Positions 16,845-25,319 of a stretch of 64,000 bases of DNA are shown in pieces (position 1 is the first letter of the stretch; every line of letters begins with the position of its first letter). The DNA is from Plantibacter auratus (GTDB lineage: Bacteria; Actinomycetota; Actinomycetes; Actinomycetales; Microbacteriaceae), in the NCBI RefSeq assembly GCF_050587365.1, contig NZ_JBOBFV010000002.1, positions 124,001 through 188,000 of the forward strand, read 5' to 3'. Position numbers and translations under genes: made by a program. The notes beneath the pieces are model-generated. The model had not been told where the DNA came from. It saw only the letters and a program-made list of their open reading frames with translations, and did not search any database.

Positions 16845-17477
16845 TCAGCCGCGGAGGGCGACGGGGCCGGGGCTCCTGGCGAGGCGCTCCTCGAGACCGG
16901 CACGGACCTCCGGCCATTCCTCGGCGAGCACGGAGAACAGCGCGGTGGTCCGCCACGTGCCGTCGGCCCGCTGCTTGTCGCGGCGGATGAGCCCCTCGAA
17001 CGTGGCCCCGAGGCGCAGGATCGCGGTGCGTGAGCGCTCATTGCGCTCGTCGGCCTGGATCTTCACCCGGCCGAAGCCCGCGTCGAAGGCGAGTCCGAGG
17101 AGCAGCAGCTTCGTCTCGGCGTTGACGGCGGTGCCCCACACGCGCGGGTCGTACGCGGTCCAACCGAGGTGGGCGGCCTCCCCCGGCTCGTCGAAGTCGC
17201 CGAGCGTGGACGTGCCGACGAGGAGCCCGTCGTGTTCGCCGCCGACGAGCCGGATGACGTAGGTGTTGCGCACGCCGGTCGTGAAGTACCCGTCCGCGAA
17301 GGCGTCGAACTCGGCCTGCGTCGTCGGCAACCCCGCAGGTCCGCCGCCGTAGCCGCCGGCGAAGACCTCCGGGTGCGCGATCGCCGTGAACAGCTCCGGA
17401 TAGTGCGCGCTTTCCAGCGGTTCGAGGCGGATGGTCCGGCCGTCGATGGGACGGGGCTCAGGGCGTCGTGCGGTCAC
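16845..17477 (-). CDS. GNAT-family N-acetyltransferase (RimJ/RimL type)
   Basis: A 210-residue acetyltransferase. It opens with TIRLEPLESAHYPELF and contains AHLGWTAYDPRVWGTAVNAETKLLLLGLAFD, the acetyl-CoA-binding core of the RimJ-like group, then NERSRTAILRLGATFEGLIRR. The target (protein N-terminus, amino acid or drug) is unknown. The start is GTG 17477, with TACGGT six bases upstream, suggesting a leaderless message. The gene ends nine bases after the tandem array. Confidence 0.85.
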   Translation of the reverse strand: MTARRPEPRPIDGRTIRLEPLESAHYPELFTAIAHPEVFAGGYGGGPAGLPTTQAEFDAFADGYFTTGVRNTYVIRLVGGEHDGLLVGTSTLGDFDEPGEAAHLGWTAYDPRVWGTAVNAETKLLLLGLAFDAGFGRVKIQADERNERSRTAILRLGATFEGLIRRDKQRADGTWRTTALFSVLAEEWPEVRAGLEERLARSPGPVALRG

Positions 17478-17526
17478 CGTTCCACCGTATCCGGTGGCGA
17501 GCGTCGCGCGAGGACCGGTCTCGCGG

Positions 17527-18648
17527 TCAGGCGAGGATGAGGCAGGTGGGCGAACCGGCGTCGAGCGTCCCGAGGAGCGTCGTCGGGACCCCCGTGCGCT
17601 CGTCTAGCCGGAAGCTCGCGATGGAGTTCGACAGCTGGTTCGCGACGTGCAGGAAGCGACCCGACTCCCGGTGGTGGCGCGGCATCGTCCCGCCGCACTC
17701 GACGTCGGCCACGGCCTCGACCCGCGAACCGTCGCCGGTGACGCGCAAGGTGGCGATGCGGTCGCTCCCGCGGACGCCGACGTGCAGCTGCTCCCGCGAG
17801 GCGGCGAGGCTGATCTCGGCACCCGTGTCCCCCTCGGACACGCCCTCCGACGTCGCGACGGTCGCCGCGAGGATGTGCCAGTGCCCGTCGGTGCCGTCGA
17901 CACCGAGCGTGAAGACCTCGACCGAGTACTCGGTGATGACGTGGAGGTGCCCGCTCGGGTGGACGACGAGGTGTCGCGGACCCGTGCCGCGCGGGAACAC
18001 GACGGTGTGGTCGAGCACCAACCGCGACCCACGGAGCTGCCAGATGCGGACCGTGTCGTGGCCGAGGTCGGTGGTCGCGATGCGGCCGTCCGGGAGGAGC
18101 GCTGAGGCGTGCGCCCGCGACGGTCGGGACGGCAGCGCCTCGCCGACAGCGGCCTCCAGCGCGAGGAGCGTGAGCGCGTCCTCGCCGGCGTCCGCGGACT
18201 CCGCCGCGAGCGCGGTGGGCGACGCCCAGGGGTCGACGGACGCCTCGCCGAGACGCGGGTCGCCTGCGAACGCCGCGTTCTCCGCGAGCGGCACCGTGAC
18301 GACCCGTCCGTCGCCGTAGCAACTCGCGATGAGGACGTCGGCACCGGGGACCGTCGCGACGTGGCACACCGAGTCGCCGGCTTCGATGGGCTTGCCGAAC
18401 GGCGCGAGCCCGAACTCGCCGGAGCGCTTGAACGCCTCGACGGCGCCGGTCGACTCGCTCGCCGCATAGACGATCGGCAGCGTCGGGTGCAGGGTCAGGA
18501 ACGAGGGCGACTGCGCCTCCGACGACTGCACGAGGCGGAGGGTGCCCGCCTCGTCCTGGCGCAGCAGGCTGATGCCGGCACCGGTGCCGTCGGCCTCCGA
18601 GGTGTAGGAACCGAGCAGGAGGTAGGGGTTGTCGTCGCTCACCCCCAC
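17527..18648 (-). CDS. lactonase-family seven-bladed propeller protein (6-phosphogluconolactonase-like)
   Basis: A 373-residue protein of the PF10282 lactonase family. It begins YLLLGSYTSEADGTGAGIS and shows the repeated blade pattern, for example SFLTLHPTLPIVYAASES, GPRHLVVHPSGHLHVITEYS and RHHRESGRFLHVANQLSNSIASF. Members hydrolyse 6-phosphogluconolactone in the pentose phosphate pathway, but many are uncharacterised. The start is GTG 18648, or GTG 18642, which has better spacing from GGGAG. It lies 36 bases downstream of the AraC-like gene on the same strand. Confidence 0.82.
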   Translation of the reverse strand: MGVSDDNPYLLLGSYTSEADGTGAGISLLRQDEAGTLRLVQSSEAQSPSFLTLHPTLPIVYAASESTGAVEAFKRSGEFGLAPFGKPIEAGDSVCHVATVPGADVLIASCYGDGRVVTVPLAENAAFAGDPRLGEASVDPWASPTALAAESADAGEDALTLLALEAAVGEALPSRPSRAHASALLPDGRIATTDLGHDTVRIWQLRGSRLVLDHTVVFPRGTGPRHLVVHPSGHLHVITEYSVEVFTLGVDGTDGHWHILAATVATSEGVSEGDTGAEISLAASREQLHVGVRGSDRIATLRVTGDGSRVEAVADVECGGTMPRHHRESGRFLHVANQLSNSIASFRLDERTGVPTTLLGTLDAGSPTCLILA

Positions 18649-18684
18649 AGTCTCCCACCTGCGCCGTCTCGCACCGGCGTCCGC

Positions 18685-18978
18685 TCAGGAGATGCGGCGG
18701 GCGCGGACGCCTGCCGCGTACTCCTTCGGGGTCATGCCGATCGCCTCACGCACGATCCGGATGAGCGTCGCGCGGGTGATGCCGAGGGCGTTCGCCAGGG
18801 TGACCAACGAGAGGTCGGGATCGTCGTCGAGGGTCGCCAGGGCGCGCCGGACCCGTGGGTCGAGCGCTCCGGCGTCGCGCTGGGCACGCACCGCCGGGCG
18901 AGGCCTGACCTCACCGCTCGTGAGCTCCTCGACCGGTGGCAGCCCGGGCAGGGACGGCTGACTGGATTCGTCCACCAT
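18685..18978 (-). CDS. short AraC/Ada-like protein with a single helix-turn-helix
   Basis: A 97-residue protein. Residues 40-97 match the first HTH of AraC-type domains, very like the Ada regulatory module (LSLVTLANALGITRATLIRIVREAIGMTPKEYAAGVRARRIS). The second HTH found in full AraC domains is missing and the frame stops just after RARR. It may be a decayed remnant or a stand-alone mini-regulator. No ribosome-binding site is obvious. It lies 33 bases downstream of purA on the same strand, so it may be cotranscribed. Confidence 0.6.
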   Translation of the reverse strand: MVDESSQPSLPGLPPVEELTSGEVRPRPAVRAQRDAGALDPRVRRALATLDDDPDLSLVTLANALGITRATLIRIVREAIGMTPKEYAAGVRARRIS

Positions 18979-19011
18979 GGCGCGTTCGACGCTCGTCGTT
19001 CGCTGCTCGGG

Positions 19012-20298
19012 TCAGTCGACGAGGTCGTGACGCACGACGATCGCGTCGCGGCCGGGACCCACGCCGATCGCGGAGATGCGCGAACCGCTCATCGCCTCGA
19101 GCGCCAGCACGTAGTCCTGGGCGTTCTTCGGGAGGTCCTCGAAGCGGCGGACACCGGTGATGTCCTCCTGCCAGCCGGGGAACTCCTCGTAGATCGGGAC
19201 GGCGTGGTGGAAGTCGGTCTGCGAGACCGGCACCTCGTCGACCCGGACGCCGTCGACCTCGTAGGCGACGCACACCGGGATGGTGGCGAGGTCGTCGAGG
19301 ATGTCGAGCTTCGTCAGGACGAAGTCGGTGACACCGTTGATGCGCGCCGCGTACCGGGCGATCGGGGCGTCGTACCAGCCGACGCGACGCGGGCGGCCGG
19401 TCGTCGTGCCGAACTCGAAGCCCTTCGAGCGGAGGTAGTCGCCGGACTCGTCGAACAGCTCGGTCGGGAACGGGCCGGCGCCGACGCGGGTCGTGTAGGC
19501 CTTGACGATGCCGATGACGCGGTCGAGGCGGTTCGGGGCGACACCGGAGCCGGTGGCCGCACCACCCGAGGTCGCGTTGGAGGAGGTGACGAAGGGGTAG
19601 GTGCCGTGGTCGACGTCGAGCATCGTGGCCTGGCCACCCTCGAAGAGGACGATCTTGCCGTCGTCGAGCGCCTCGTTCAGGACGAGCGCGGTGTCCGCCA
19701 CCATCGGGCGGAGTCGCTCGGCGTAGGCGAGGAGGTCGGCCACGATCTCGTCGACCGTGATGGCGCGGCGGTTGAAGACCTTGACCAGCAGGTGGTTCTT
19801 CTGGTCGAGGGCGCCCTCCACCTTCTGGCGCAGGATGTTCTCGTCGAAGAGGTCCTGGATCCGGATGCCGACGCGGTTGATCTTGTCGGCGTAGGCCGGG
19901 CCGATGCCACGGCCGGTGGTGCCGATCTGGCGCTTGCCGAGGAAGCGCTCCGTCACCTTGTCGATGGTGCGGTGGTACTGGGTGATGACGTGCGCGTTGG
20001 CGCTCACGAGGAGGCGCGAGACGTCGATGCCGCGGGCCTGAAGTGCCTCGAGCTCGTGGAACAGCACCTCGATGTCGATGACGACACCGTTGGAGATGAC
20101 GGGGACGACGCCGCTCGTCAGGATGCCGGACGGCAGGAGGTGGAGCGCATACTTCTCGTCACCGATGACGACCGTGTGCCCCGCGTTGTTGCCGCCGTTG
20201 AACTTCACGACGTAGTCGATGCGGTCACCGAGCAGGTCGGTGGCCTTCCCCTTGCCTTCGTCGCCCCACTGGGCGCCGACGATCACGATTGCTGGCAT
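19012..20298 (-). CDS. purA: adenylosuccinate synthetase
   Basis: A 428-residue enzyme, full family length. It forms adenylosuccinate from IMP, aspartate and GTP, the first committed step from IMP to AMP. It carries the GTP-binding GAQWGDEGKGK at residues 8-18, FNGGNNAGHTV, the TTGRGIGPAYADK segment, and TTTGRPRRVGWYDAP near residue 300. ATG 20298 begins the conserved MPAIVIVG; the open frame upstream is non-coding. A TACGAT-type -10 on the minus strand near 20415 gives a leader of about 110 nt containing a hairpin. Confidence 0.97.
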   Translation of the reverse strand: MPAIVIVGAQWGDEGKGKATDLLGDRIDYVVKFNGGNNAGHTVVIGDEKYALHLLPSGILTSGVVPVISNGVVIDIEVLFHELEALQARGIDVSRLLVSANAHVITQYHRTIDKVTERFLGKRQIGTTGRGIGPAYADKINRVGIRIQDLFDENILRQKVEGALDQKNHLLVKVFNRRAITVDEIVADLLAYAERLRPMVADTALVLNEALDDGKIVLFEGGQATMLDVDHGTYPFVTSSNATSGGAATGSGVAPNRLDRVIGIVKAYTTRVGAGPFPTELFDESGDYLRSKGFEFGTTTGRPRRVGWYDAPIARYAARINGVTDFVLTKLDILDDLATIPVCVAYEVDGVRVDEVPVSQTDFHHAVPIYEEFPGWQEDITGVRRFEDLPKNAQDYVLALEAMSGSRISAIGVGPGRDAIVVRHDLVD

Positions 20299-20368
20299 CT
20301 GGATGCCGCCCCTTCCGGATTCTCGTGTGCCCGGCGGATCCGCTGGGGAACCACGCCCTGACAGGCCG

Positions 20369-20395
20369 GACGCCCACCCTCTGCGGGCGGGCGTC
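20369..20395 (-). promoter_or_regulatory. hairpin in the purA 5' leader
   Basis: Bases 20369-20379 pair with 20385-20395 (11 bp, one wobble) around a 5-nt loop. On the minus strand this lies about 70 nt before the purA start. It could act in attenuation or mRNA stability; I recognise no known riboswitch. Confidence 0.45.
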
Positions 20396-20473
20396 TCGTG
20401 CACGCACCCGTCCATCGTACCGGAGGAGGGTCACGGGCACCGAGTCCCAGGCTGCGCTCGATACCATGAGGGG

Positions 20474-20554
20474 ATGTTCAGGCCTCGGGCGGCCGTCCTG
20501 CCTGCCGATCGCCCTCGACGACCGTCCTCTCGACCGACCGAACGGAACCCATGA
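20474..20554 (+). CDS. 26-aa putative leaderless leader peptide upstream of the HAD hydrolase
   Basis: ATG 20474 follows TACCAT (20462-20467) by exactly six bases, the layout of leaderless actinobacterial transcripts. The 26 codons encode an Arg/Pro-rich peptide (MFRPRAAVLPADRPRRPSSR...). The stop TGA (20552-20554) overlaps the hydrolase start as ATGA, so reinitiation could feed the downstream gene, which has no strong ribosome-binding site of its own. I infer a leader role from this geometry; no homologue is known to me. Confidence 0.5.
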   Translation: MFRPRAAVLPADRPRRPSSRPTERNP

Positions 20555-21303
20555 CCTCCCTGCCGCGCCTCGTCGCCTTCGACCTCGACGACACCCTCGC
20601 CCCGTCGAAGTCCGCGCTCGACCCTCGCATGGCCGAACTGTTCGTCGCGCTCCTCGAACGCACCTCGGTGTGCATCATCTCGGGCGGCCAGATCGTGCAG
20701 TTCCAGAACCAGGTGCTCGACCGGCTCGGAGCCGCGTCGCCCGAGGCCCTCGGCCGACTGCACCTCATGCCCACCTGCGGCACCCGGTACGACCGCTTCG
20801 ACGGCTCCGCGTGGGTCACCGTCTACAAGCACGACCTCACCGACGATCAGAAGGCCCGCGCCATGGGCGCGCTCGAGACCGAGGCCAAGCGACTCGGCCT
20901 CTGGGCTGACGAGACCTGGGGACCGATCCTCGAGGACCGCGGCTCGCAAATCACCTTCTCCGCTCTCGGGCAGGCCGCGCCGGTCGCCGAGAAGACCGCC
21001 TGGGACCCCGACGGCGCGAAGAAGGAGTCGCTGCGCGCCGCCGTGCAGGCGCTGCTCCCCGACCTCGAGGTCCGCTCCGGCGGCTCGACCTCCGTCGACA
21101 TCACCATGGCGGGCGTCGACAAGGCGTTCGGCATGACGCGGCTCGCCGAACACACGGGCATCCCGCTGGAGGAGATGGTCTTCGTCGGCGACCGTCTCGA
21201 CGAGGGCGGCAACGACTACCCGGTCCTCGCGCTCGGGGTGCCGTCGGTGGCCGTGCACGGCTGGCAGGACACCGCGGCGTACCTGGAGTCGCTCGGCCTG
21301 TAG
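20551..21303 (+). CDS. HAD-IIB family phosphatase
   Basis: A 250-residue haloacid-dehalogenase hydrolase, similar in plan to phosphomannomutase/sugar-phosphatase members. Motif I is FDLDDTLA (nucleophile D11, acid D13), motif II VCIISGG, motif III lysine near AWDPDGAKKES, motif IV VFVGDRLDEGGNDYPV. The C2-type cap lies between motifs II and III. It probably dephosphorylates a sugar or cofactor phosphate in the cytoplasm. ATG 20551 overlaps the stop of the short leader ORF. Confidence 0.87.
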   Translation: MTSLPRLVAFDLDDTLAPSKSALDPRMAELFVALLERTSVCIISGGQIVQFQNQVLDRLGAASPEALGRLHLMPTCGTRYDRFDGSAWVTVYKHDLTDDQKARAMGALETEAKRLGLWADETWGPILEDRGSQITFSALGQAAPVAEKTAWDPDGAKKESLRAAVQALLPDLEVRSGGSTSVDITMAGVDKAFGMTRLAEHTGIPLEEMVFVGDRLDEGGNDYPVLALGVPSVAVHGWQDTAAYLESLGL

Positions 21304-21314
21304 GGCGCCGGCCT

Positions 21315-21337
21315 GCCCTTCGACAGGCTCAGGGACC
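21315..21337 (-). repeat. dispersed 23-bp repeat, copy 4
   Basis: A minus-orientation copy (core CCCTGAGCCTGTCGAAGGG) 12 bases after the HAD hydrolase stop. It lies between convergent genes, and a partly degraded repeat-like tail follows to about 21365. Confidence 0.85.
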
Positions 21338-21366
21338 GGGGATGGAGCTCAGGAGCCGGGGAAGGG

Positions 21367-21825
21367 CTAGTCGGAGCCGAGGATGACGATCGCGGAGGTC
21401 GGCGGGGCCGCCGCCGCGACGAGGTACTCGATCTCCTCGGACGCCGTGGGGTCGGCCTCACGCAGGAAGGTGTCGAGGCGCTCGACCTCTTCGGTCTCGC
21501 CGATCGCCTTCGCGGAGCGGCGGAGCGCGTAGAGCGAGCGCAGCACCCCGCGGTTCGGCGCGTGCGACCACGGGATCGGGCCCTGACCGCGCCAGCCGGC
21601 GGCACGGAGCAAGTCCAGGCCGCGGTGGTACCCGACCCGAGCGGCCGCGTAGCCGGGGATCGGCGACTGGGGGTCGTGGACCGCGTCGGCGAGGAGTGCC
21701 CAGCCGAGCGAGGAGCGGGGGTGGGCCGCGAGGAGGTCCGCCAGCGCCTCGATCGAACCGACGGCCGCATGGAACTCGGCATCGGTGGCGCTGTCGTCCG
21801 GCAGCAGTGTCGGAGGGGTTGCCAT
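21367..21825 (-). CDS. DUF3151 family protein
   Basis: A 152-residue actinobacterial protein of unknown function. The family pattern is clear: LLPDDSA near the start, then SSLGWALLADA, YAAARVGYHRGLDLLRAAGWRGQGPIPWSHAPNRGVLRSLYAL and AIGETEEVERLDTFLREADP. The helical pairs resemble TPR-like repeats. Start ATG 21825 is chosen over the ATG 18 nt upstream because GGTGAG lies 6 nt before it. Confidence 0.87.
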   Translation of the reverse strand: MATPPTLLPDDSATDAEFHAAVGSIEALADLLAAHPRSSLGWALLADAVHDPQSPIPGYAAARVGYHRGLDLLRAAGWRGQGPIPWSHAPNRGVLRSLYALRRSAKAIGETEEVERLDTFLREADPTASEEIEYLVAAAAPPTSAIVILGSD

Positions 21826-21932
21826 CAGATTCTCACCGGTCATCGTTCAACCATAGCTCCGTTCCCGGGGCCCGGCGTGGGAGGAAGCTGGCAGCCCTCG
21901 CTGAGAGCTCGCCGTATCCGGCGACATCGATA

Positions 21933-21950
21933 TTGCACACCGCTGTGCAA
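21933..21950. promoter_or_regulatory. TetR-type operator TTGCACA-N4-TGTGCAA
   Basis: A perfect 7-4-7 inverted repeat. It ends six bases before the likely -10 TACGAT (21956-21961), which is seven bases ahead of the TetR start at 21969. It would cover the -35 region and block the promoter, so autoregulation of the TetR/ABC/YhgE operon is likely. Confidence 0.75.
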
Positions 21951-21968
21951 GATAGTACGATCGCTGTC

Positions 21969-22664
21969 ATGACCACCACCCAAGCGCCTGCGAGCGGGTC
22001 GCGCGCCCCTCGACGCGACGCCGCCGAGAACCGGGTCGCGCTGCTCGAAGCCGCCCGCCTGGCGCTCCGCAGCGACCCTGACGCCAGCCTCGAGACCATC
22101 GCGGCGGCCGCCGGCCTCACCCGCCGTTCGGTGTACGGACACTTCGCCACGCGCGACGAGCTCGTGAACGCCGTCGTGGTGGCGGGGGCCGAGCGCGTCG
22201 CCTCGTCGATCACGGCCGTCCAGGGCGACGACCCGCTCACCACCATCGCGCTCATCGGCGACGTCCTCTGGGCCCAGGTGGACCACGTCCGCATCATGGC
22301 GCCGCTCGCCGTCCGCGGGCCGCTCCGCGCCGTCACGGCGGCCGCCCTCGAACCCGTTCGGACCCTCCTCCTCCGCACCGTCGAGGCCGGTGTCGCGGAC
22401 GGTTCCATCCGCCCCGACATCGACGCCGGCGTGCTCGCCCGACTCGTCGAGAGCACGGCCGTCGGGGTGCTCGAAGAGGCGACCCGGTCCGGCCTCTCGA
22501 CGAGCGCCGGCCGCCGCCTCGTCATGCTCGCGACCCTCGGGGCGGTCGGCCTGTCATGGCAGGACGCCACGGCGGTCGCCGACCGCGCCGACACCGAACA
22601 CGCAGACACCCACCGCCACACCACCGGCACCGGTACGAACGAGGAGTCCTCCCATGCGCGTTGA
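21969..22664 (+). CDS. TetR-family repressor
   Basis: A 231-residue regulator. The N-terminal HTH covers residues 22-65 (LETIAAAAGLTRRSVYGHFATRDELVNAVV). The C-terminal ligand domain is helical and variable. ATG 21969 has TACGAT seven bases upstream, a leaderless start. A palindrome at 21933-21950 is its probable operator. The stop lies 11 bp inside the next gene, so it is the first gene of an operon with an ABC-like protein and a YhgE/Pip membrane protein. The final 30 residues are His/Thr-rich and disordered. Confidence 0.87.
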   Translation: MTTTQAPASGSRAPRRDAAENRVALLEAARLALRSDPDASLETIAAAAGLTRRSVYGHFATRDELVNAVVVAGAERVASSITAVQGDDPLTTIALIGDVLWAQVDHVRIMAPLAVRGPLRAVTAAALEPVRTLLLRTVEAGVADGSIRPDIDAGVLARLVESTAVGVLEEATRSGLSTSAGRRLVMLATLGAVGLSWQDATAVADRADTEHADTHRHTTGTGTNEESSHAR

Positions 22665-23310
22665 ACTCGACGGCGTCTCCAAGGGCAAGGGCGGCATCGT
22701 CCTCGAGCCGACCTCCCTCTCCTTCCGGACGGGCGAGGCGACCTTCGCCCGCGCCGAGACCGAGCAGCGGCCGACCGTCCTCGGCCTCATCGCCTCCGGC
22801 CGGATGAAGCCCGACACCGGGACCGTCCTCGTCGACGGAGCGACCGACCGCAAGACGATGCGCCGCGTGATCGCCCTCATCGACGCCCCCGACGTCTCCG
22901 AACCGGCCAGCGGCGTCGCGGTCTCCGGCGTCGTCGCCGAGGAGCTCATGTTCGCCGGCCGGGCGAGCCACCCCTTCGCCGTCGCGCGGTTCCTCGAGTC
23001 GCTCGACCTCGCACACCTCGCGAAGCAGCCGATCTCGACCGTCGCGCCGACCGACCGCGTGCGGCTCCTCACCGAGCTCGCCGTCCTCCGGGAGGACGTC
23101 ACCGCGCTCGTCCTCGTCTCCCCCGACCGCCACGGCGGCGACCCGCTCGAGTGGTGGAACCTCGCCCGCAAGCTCGCCGCCCGCGGGTACGGCGTCCTCG
23201 TGATCGCCGGTGACGCCTCGGCGACCGCCATCAACGCCACCGCCGACGCCCCGGTGTCCGAGAACGCCACGGACGAACTCGTCCCCCTCTTCCAGCAGGA
23301 CTGGTCGTGA
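22654..23310 (+). CDS. degenerate ABC-ATPase-like protein (no Walker A, no signature)
   Basis: A 218-residue protein with the general layout of an ABC nucleotide-binding domain. It starts MRVELDGVSKGKGGIVLEPTS, has VLVDGATDRKTMRR where the strand after the Walker A helix is expected, and TALVLVSPD at the Walker B position. The P-loop Gly-rich motif is replaced by RAETEQRPTV and there is no LSGGQ. It probably cannot hydrolyse ATP and may act as a structural partner of the YhgE/Pip protein. Start ATG 22654 has GAGGAG 7 nt upstream and overlaps tetR. Confidence 0.7.
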   Translation: MRVELDGVSKGKGGIVLEPTSLSFRTGEATFARAETEQRPTVLGLIASGRMKPDTGTVLVDGATDRKTMRRVIALIDAPDVSEPASGVAVSGVVAEELMFAGRASHPFAVARFLESLDLAHLAKQPISTVAPTDRVRLLTELAVLREDVTALVLVSPDRHGGDPLEWWNLARKLAARGYGVLVIAGDASATAINATADAPVSENATDELVPLFQQDWS

Positions 23311-23380
23311 CGCACACCGTGCACCACGCCCGTCCAGCCCTCCCCTCATCCCGCACCACCCGTCCCCAGAAGGACCTCCT

Positions 23381-25258
23381 GTGAAGATCTTCGCGATGAT
23401 CCGCGCCGAACTGTCCCGCCTGTGGGCCACGCCCATGTCGCGGCTCGCCCTCGTCGCCCTCATGTGCGTCCCGCTGCTCTACGGCGGCCTGTACCTCTGG
23501 GCGAACCAGGACCCGTACGCCAAGCTCGACCAGGTGCCCGTGGCGCTCGTCGTCGAGGACACCGGTGCGCCGGCGACCGACGACACCACCGGCGACGCGA
23601 CCGGAGAGACGGAGAACTATGGCGACGACATCGCCGACCAGCTCATCGAGGACGGATCGTTCGCCTGGCACGAAGTCGGCGCGGCCGACGCCGCCCGGGG
23701 CGTGAACGACGGGACCTTCGACTTCAGCGTCACGATCCCCGCCGACTTCTCGACCTCACTCACCTCCGCGTCTGGCGACGCCCCGCAGCAGGCGACGGTC
23801 CAGCTCACGACCAACGACGCCAACAGCTACCTGGCGACGACGATCGGCGAGCAGGCCGTCAAGCAGATCAAGGCGACCATCGTGCAGACGGTGAACCGCC
23901 AGGCCGCGGGCCGGTTCCTCATCGCCCTCGACACGATCAAGACGAAGCTCGTCGACGCCACCTCGGGCGCGACGCAGTTGGCCGACGGCGCCCAGCAGGC
24001 CTTCGACGGTGCCGGGACGGCCCAGGCCGGCGCGGCGACCCTCGCATCCGGCACCGCGCAGATCGCCTCGGGGACGGCCAGCCTGCCCGCCCAGACCGAC
24101 CAGCTGGCCTCGGGTGCCGAGCAGGTGGCGTCCGGGACCTCGACCCTCGCCGGCAAGGGCGACGAGGTCGGAGCAGCCGCCCAGCGGCTCGTCGACTCGA
24201 TCCCCACGGCCCGCGCGCAGATCTCGCAGACCCTCGCGGAGAACGGCTTCACCCCCGAGCAGATCGCCCAGGTGCTGGCACTGCTCGACCCGGTGGCCGC
24301 CGACGCCACGACGGCGAACGAGCGCGTCCAGACCGTCGTGTCGCAGGTCGACCAGTTGAACAGCGGCGCCCAGCAGGTCGCGGGAGGTGCCCGGAAGCTG
24401 AGTGACGCGATGCCCGCGCTCGCCTCGGGGACGCAGCAGGCCGCCGACGGTGCCGCATCGCTGCAGACCGGCCTCACGAGCCTGCAGACGGGGCTCGGCA
24501 CCCTCCGGGACGGCATCGTCACCCTCCGCGACGGTCTGCAGTCGGGCGCGGACGCCATCCCCGCGACCACGGCGGACTCCCGCGAACTCCAGGCCAAGAC
24601 GATCGCCGATCCGGTCAAGCTGACCAACTCCTCCGTGACGAGCGCGGGCACCTACGGAGCCGGACTCGCGCCATTCTTCGTCAGCCTCGCCGCCTGGATC
24701 GGCATCTACGCGCTCTTCCTCATCGTCAAGCCGGTGTCTCGGCGCGCGATCACGGCGCTCCACAGCCCCATCAAGGTGACCGTCGCCGGTTGGCTCACGC
24801 CGGGCCTCCTCGGGACGATCCAGATGGTCGCGCTGTTCGGCATCCTCGCCGGCGCCCTGCACTTCGAGGTCCACAACCCGCTCGCGACCTACGGGATGAT
24901 GGCGCTGGCGTCCCTCACCTTCGCGGCGATCATCCTGACGCTCAACGTGTGGTTCGGCAGTGTCGGGCAGTTCCTCGGCCTCGTGCTCATGGTCGCCCAG
25001 CTCGTCACCGCCGGCGGGACGTTCCCCTGGCAGACACTCCCGGCGCCGCTCGCAGCCCTGCATCACGTGCTCCCGATGTCCTACGCGGTCGACGGCATGC
25101 GCCAGTTGATGTACGGCGGACGGATGGACGCCGCCCTGCAGGACGCCGGGGTCCTGCTCGCCTGGCTGGCGATCGCGCTGAGCCTCTCGGCGATCGGCGT
25201 GACGCGGATGACGCACGCCAGGACGCTCCGCGACCTCCGGCCGAGCCTCATCGGCTAG
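23381..25258 (+). CDS. YhgE/Pip-type membrane protein (ABC-2 permease relative)
   Basis: A 625-residue protein. One N-terminal transmembrane segment (about 20-38) is followed by a large extracellular region of some 400 residues. That region includes repeated SGT/ADGA-type helices (about 190-380) predicted to form coiled coils. Five C-terminal membrane segments follow (FFVSLAAWIGIYALFLIV to the end). This is the plan of phage-infection protein Pip and of ESX-accessory YhgE proteins. Start GTG 23381 has AAGGA 7 nt upstream. It is the last gene of the TetR operon. The function in this organism is unknown. Confidence 0.85.
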   Translation: MKIFAMIRAELSRLWATPMSRLALVALMCVPLLYGGLYLWANQDPYAKLDQVPVALVVEDTGAPATDDTTGDATGETENYGDDIADQLIEDGSFAWHEVGAADAARGVNDGTFDFSVTIPADFSTSLTSASGDAPQQATVQLTTNDANSYLATTIGEQAVKQIKATIVQTVNRQAAGRFLIALDTIKTKLVDATSGATQLADGAQQAFDGAGTAQAGAATLASGTAQIASGTASLPAQTDQLASGAEQVASGTSTLAGKGDEVGAAAQRLVDSIPTARAQISQTLAENGFTPEQIAQVLALLDPVAADATTANERVQTVVSQVDQLNSGAQQVAGGARKLSDAMPALASGTQQAADGAASLQTGLTSLQTGLGTLRDGIVTLRDGLQSGADAIPATTADSRELQAKTIADPVKLTNSSVTSAGTYGAGLAPFFVSLAAWIGIYALFLIVKPVSRRAITALHSPIKVTVAGWLTPGLLGTIQMVALFGILAGALHFEVHNPLATYGMMALASLTFAAIILTLNVWFGSVGQFLGLVLMVAQLVTAGGTFPWQTLPAPLAALHHVLPMSYAVDGMRQLMYGGRMDAALQDAGVLLAWLAIALSLSAIGVTRMTHARTLRDLRPSLIG

Positions 25259-25288
25259 GCACCGGTCGAGCGCGCAGGCGCCCGCGCA

Positions 25289-25319
25289 GGAGCGTCGTCC
25301 TCGGGTGGGACGACGCTCC
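25289..25319 (+). terminator. terminator hairpin after the YhgE/Pip operon
   Basis: A 12-bp perfect stem pairs 25289-25300 with 25308-25319 around a 7-nt loop, 30 bases after the YhgE stop. Confidence 0.75.

Noticed and set aside
22654..23310. Functional ABC ATPase for the YhgE/Pip operon
   Set aside because: The sequence lacks a Walker A P-loop and a signature motif, so I call it degenerate rather than an active ATPase.
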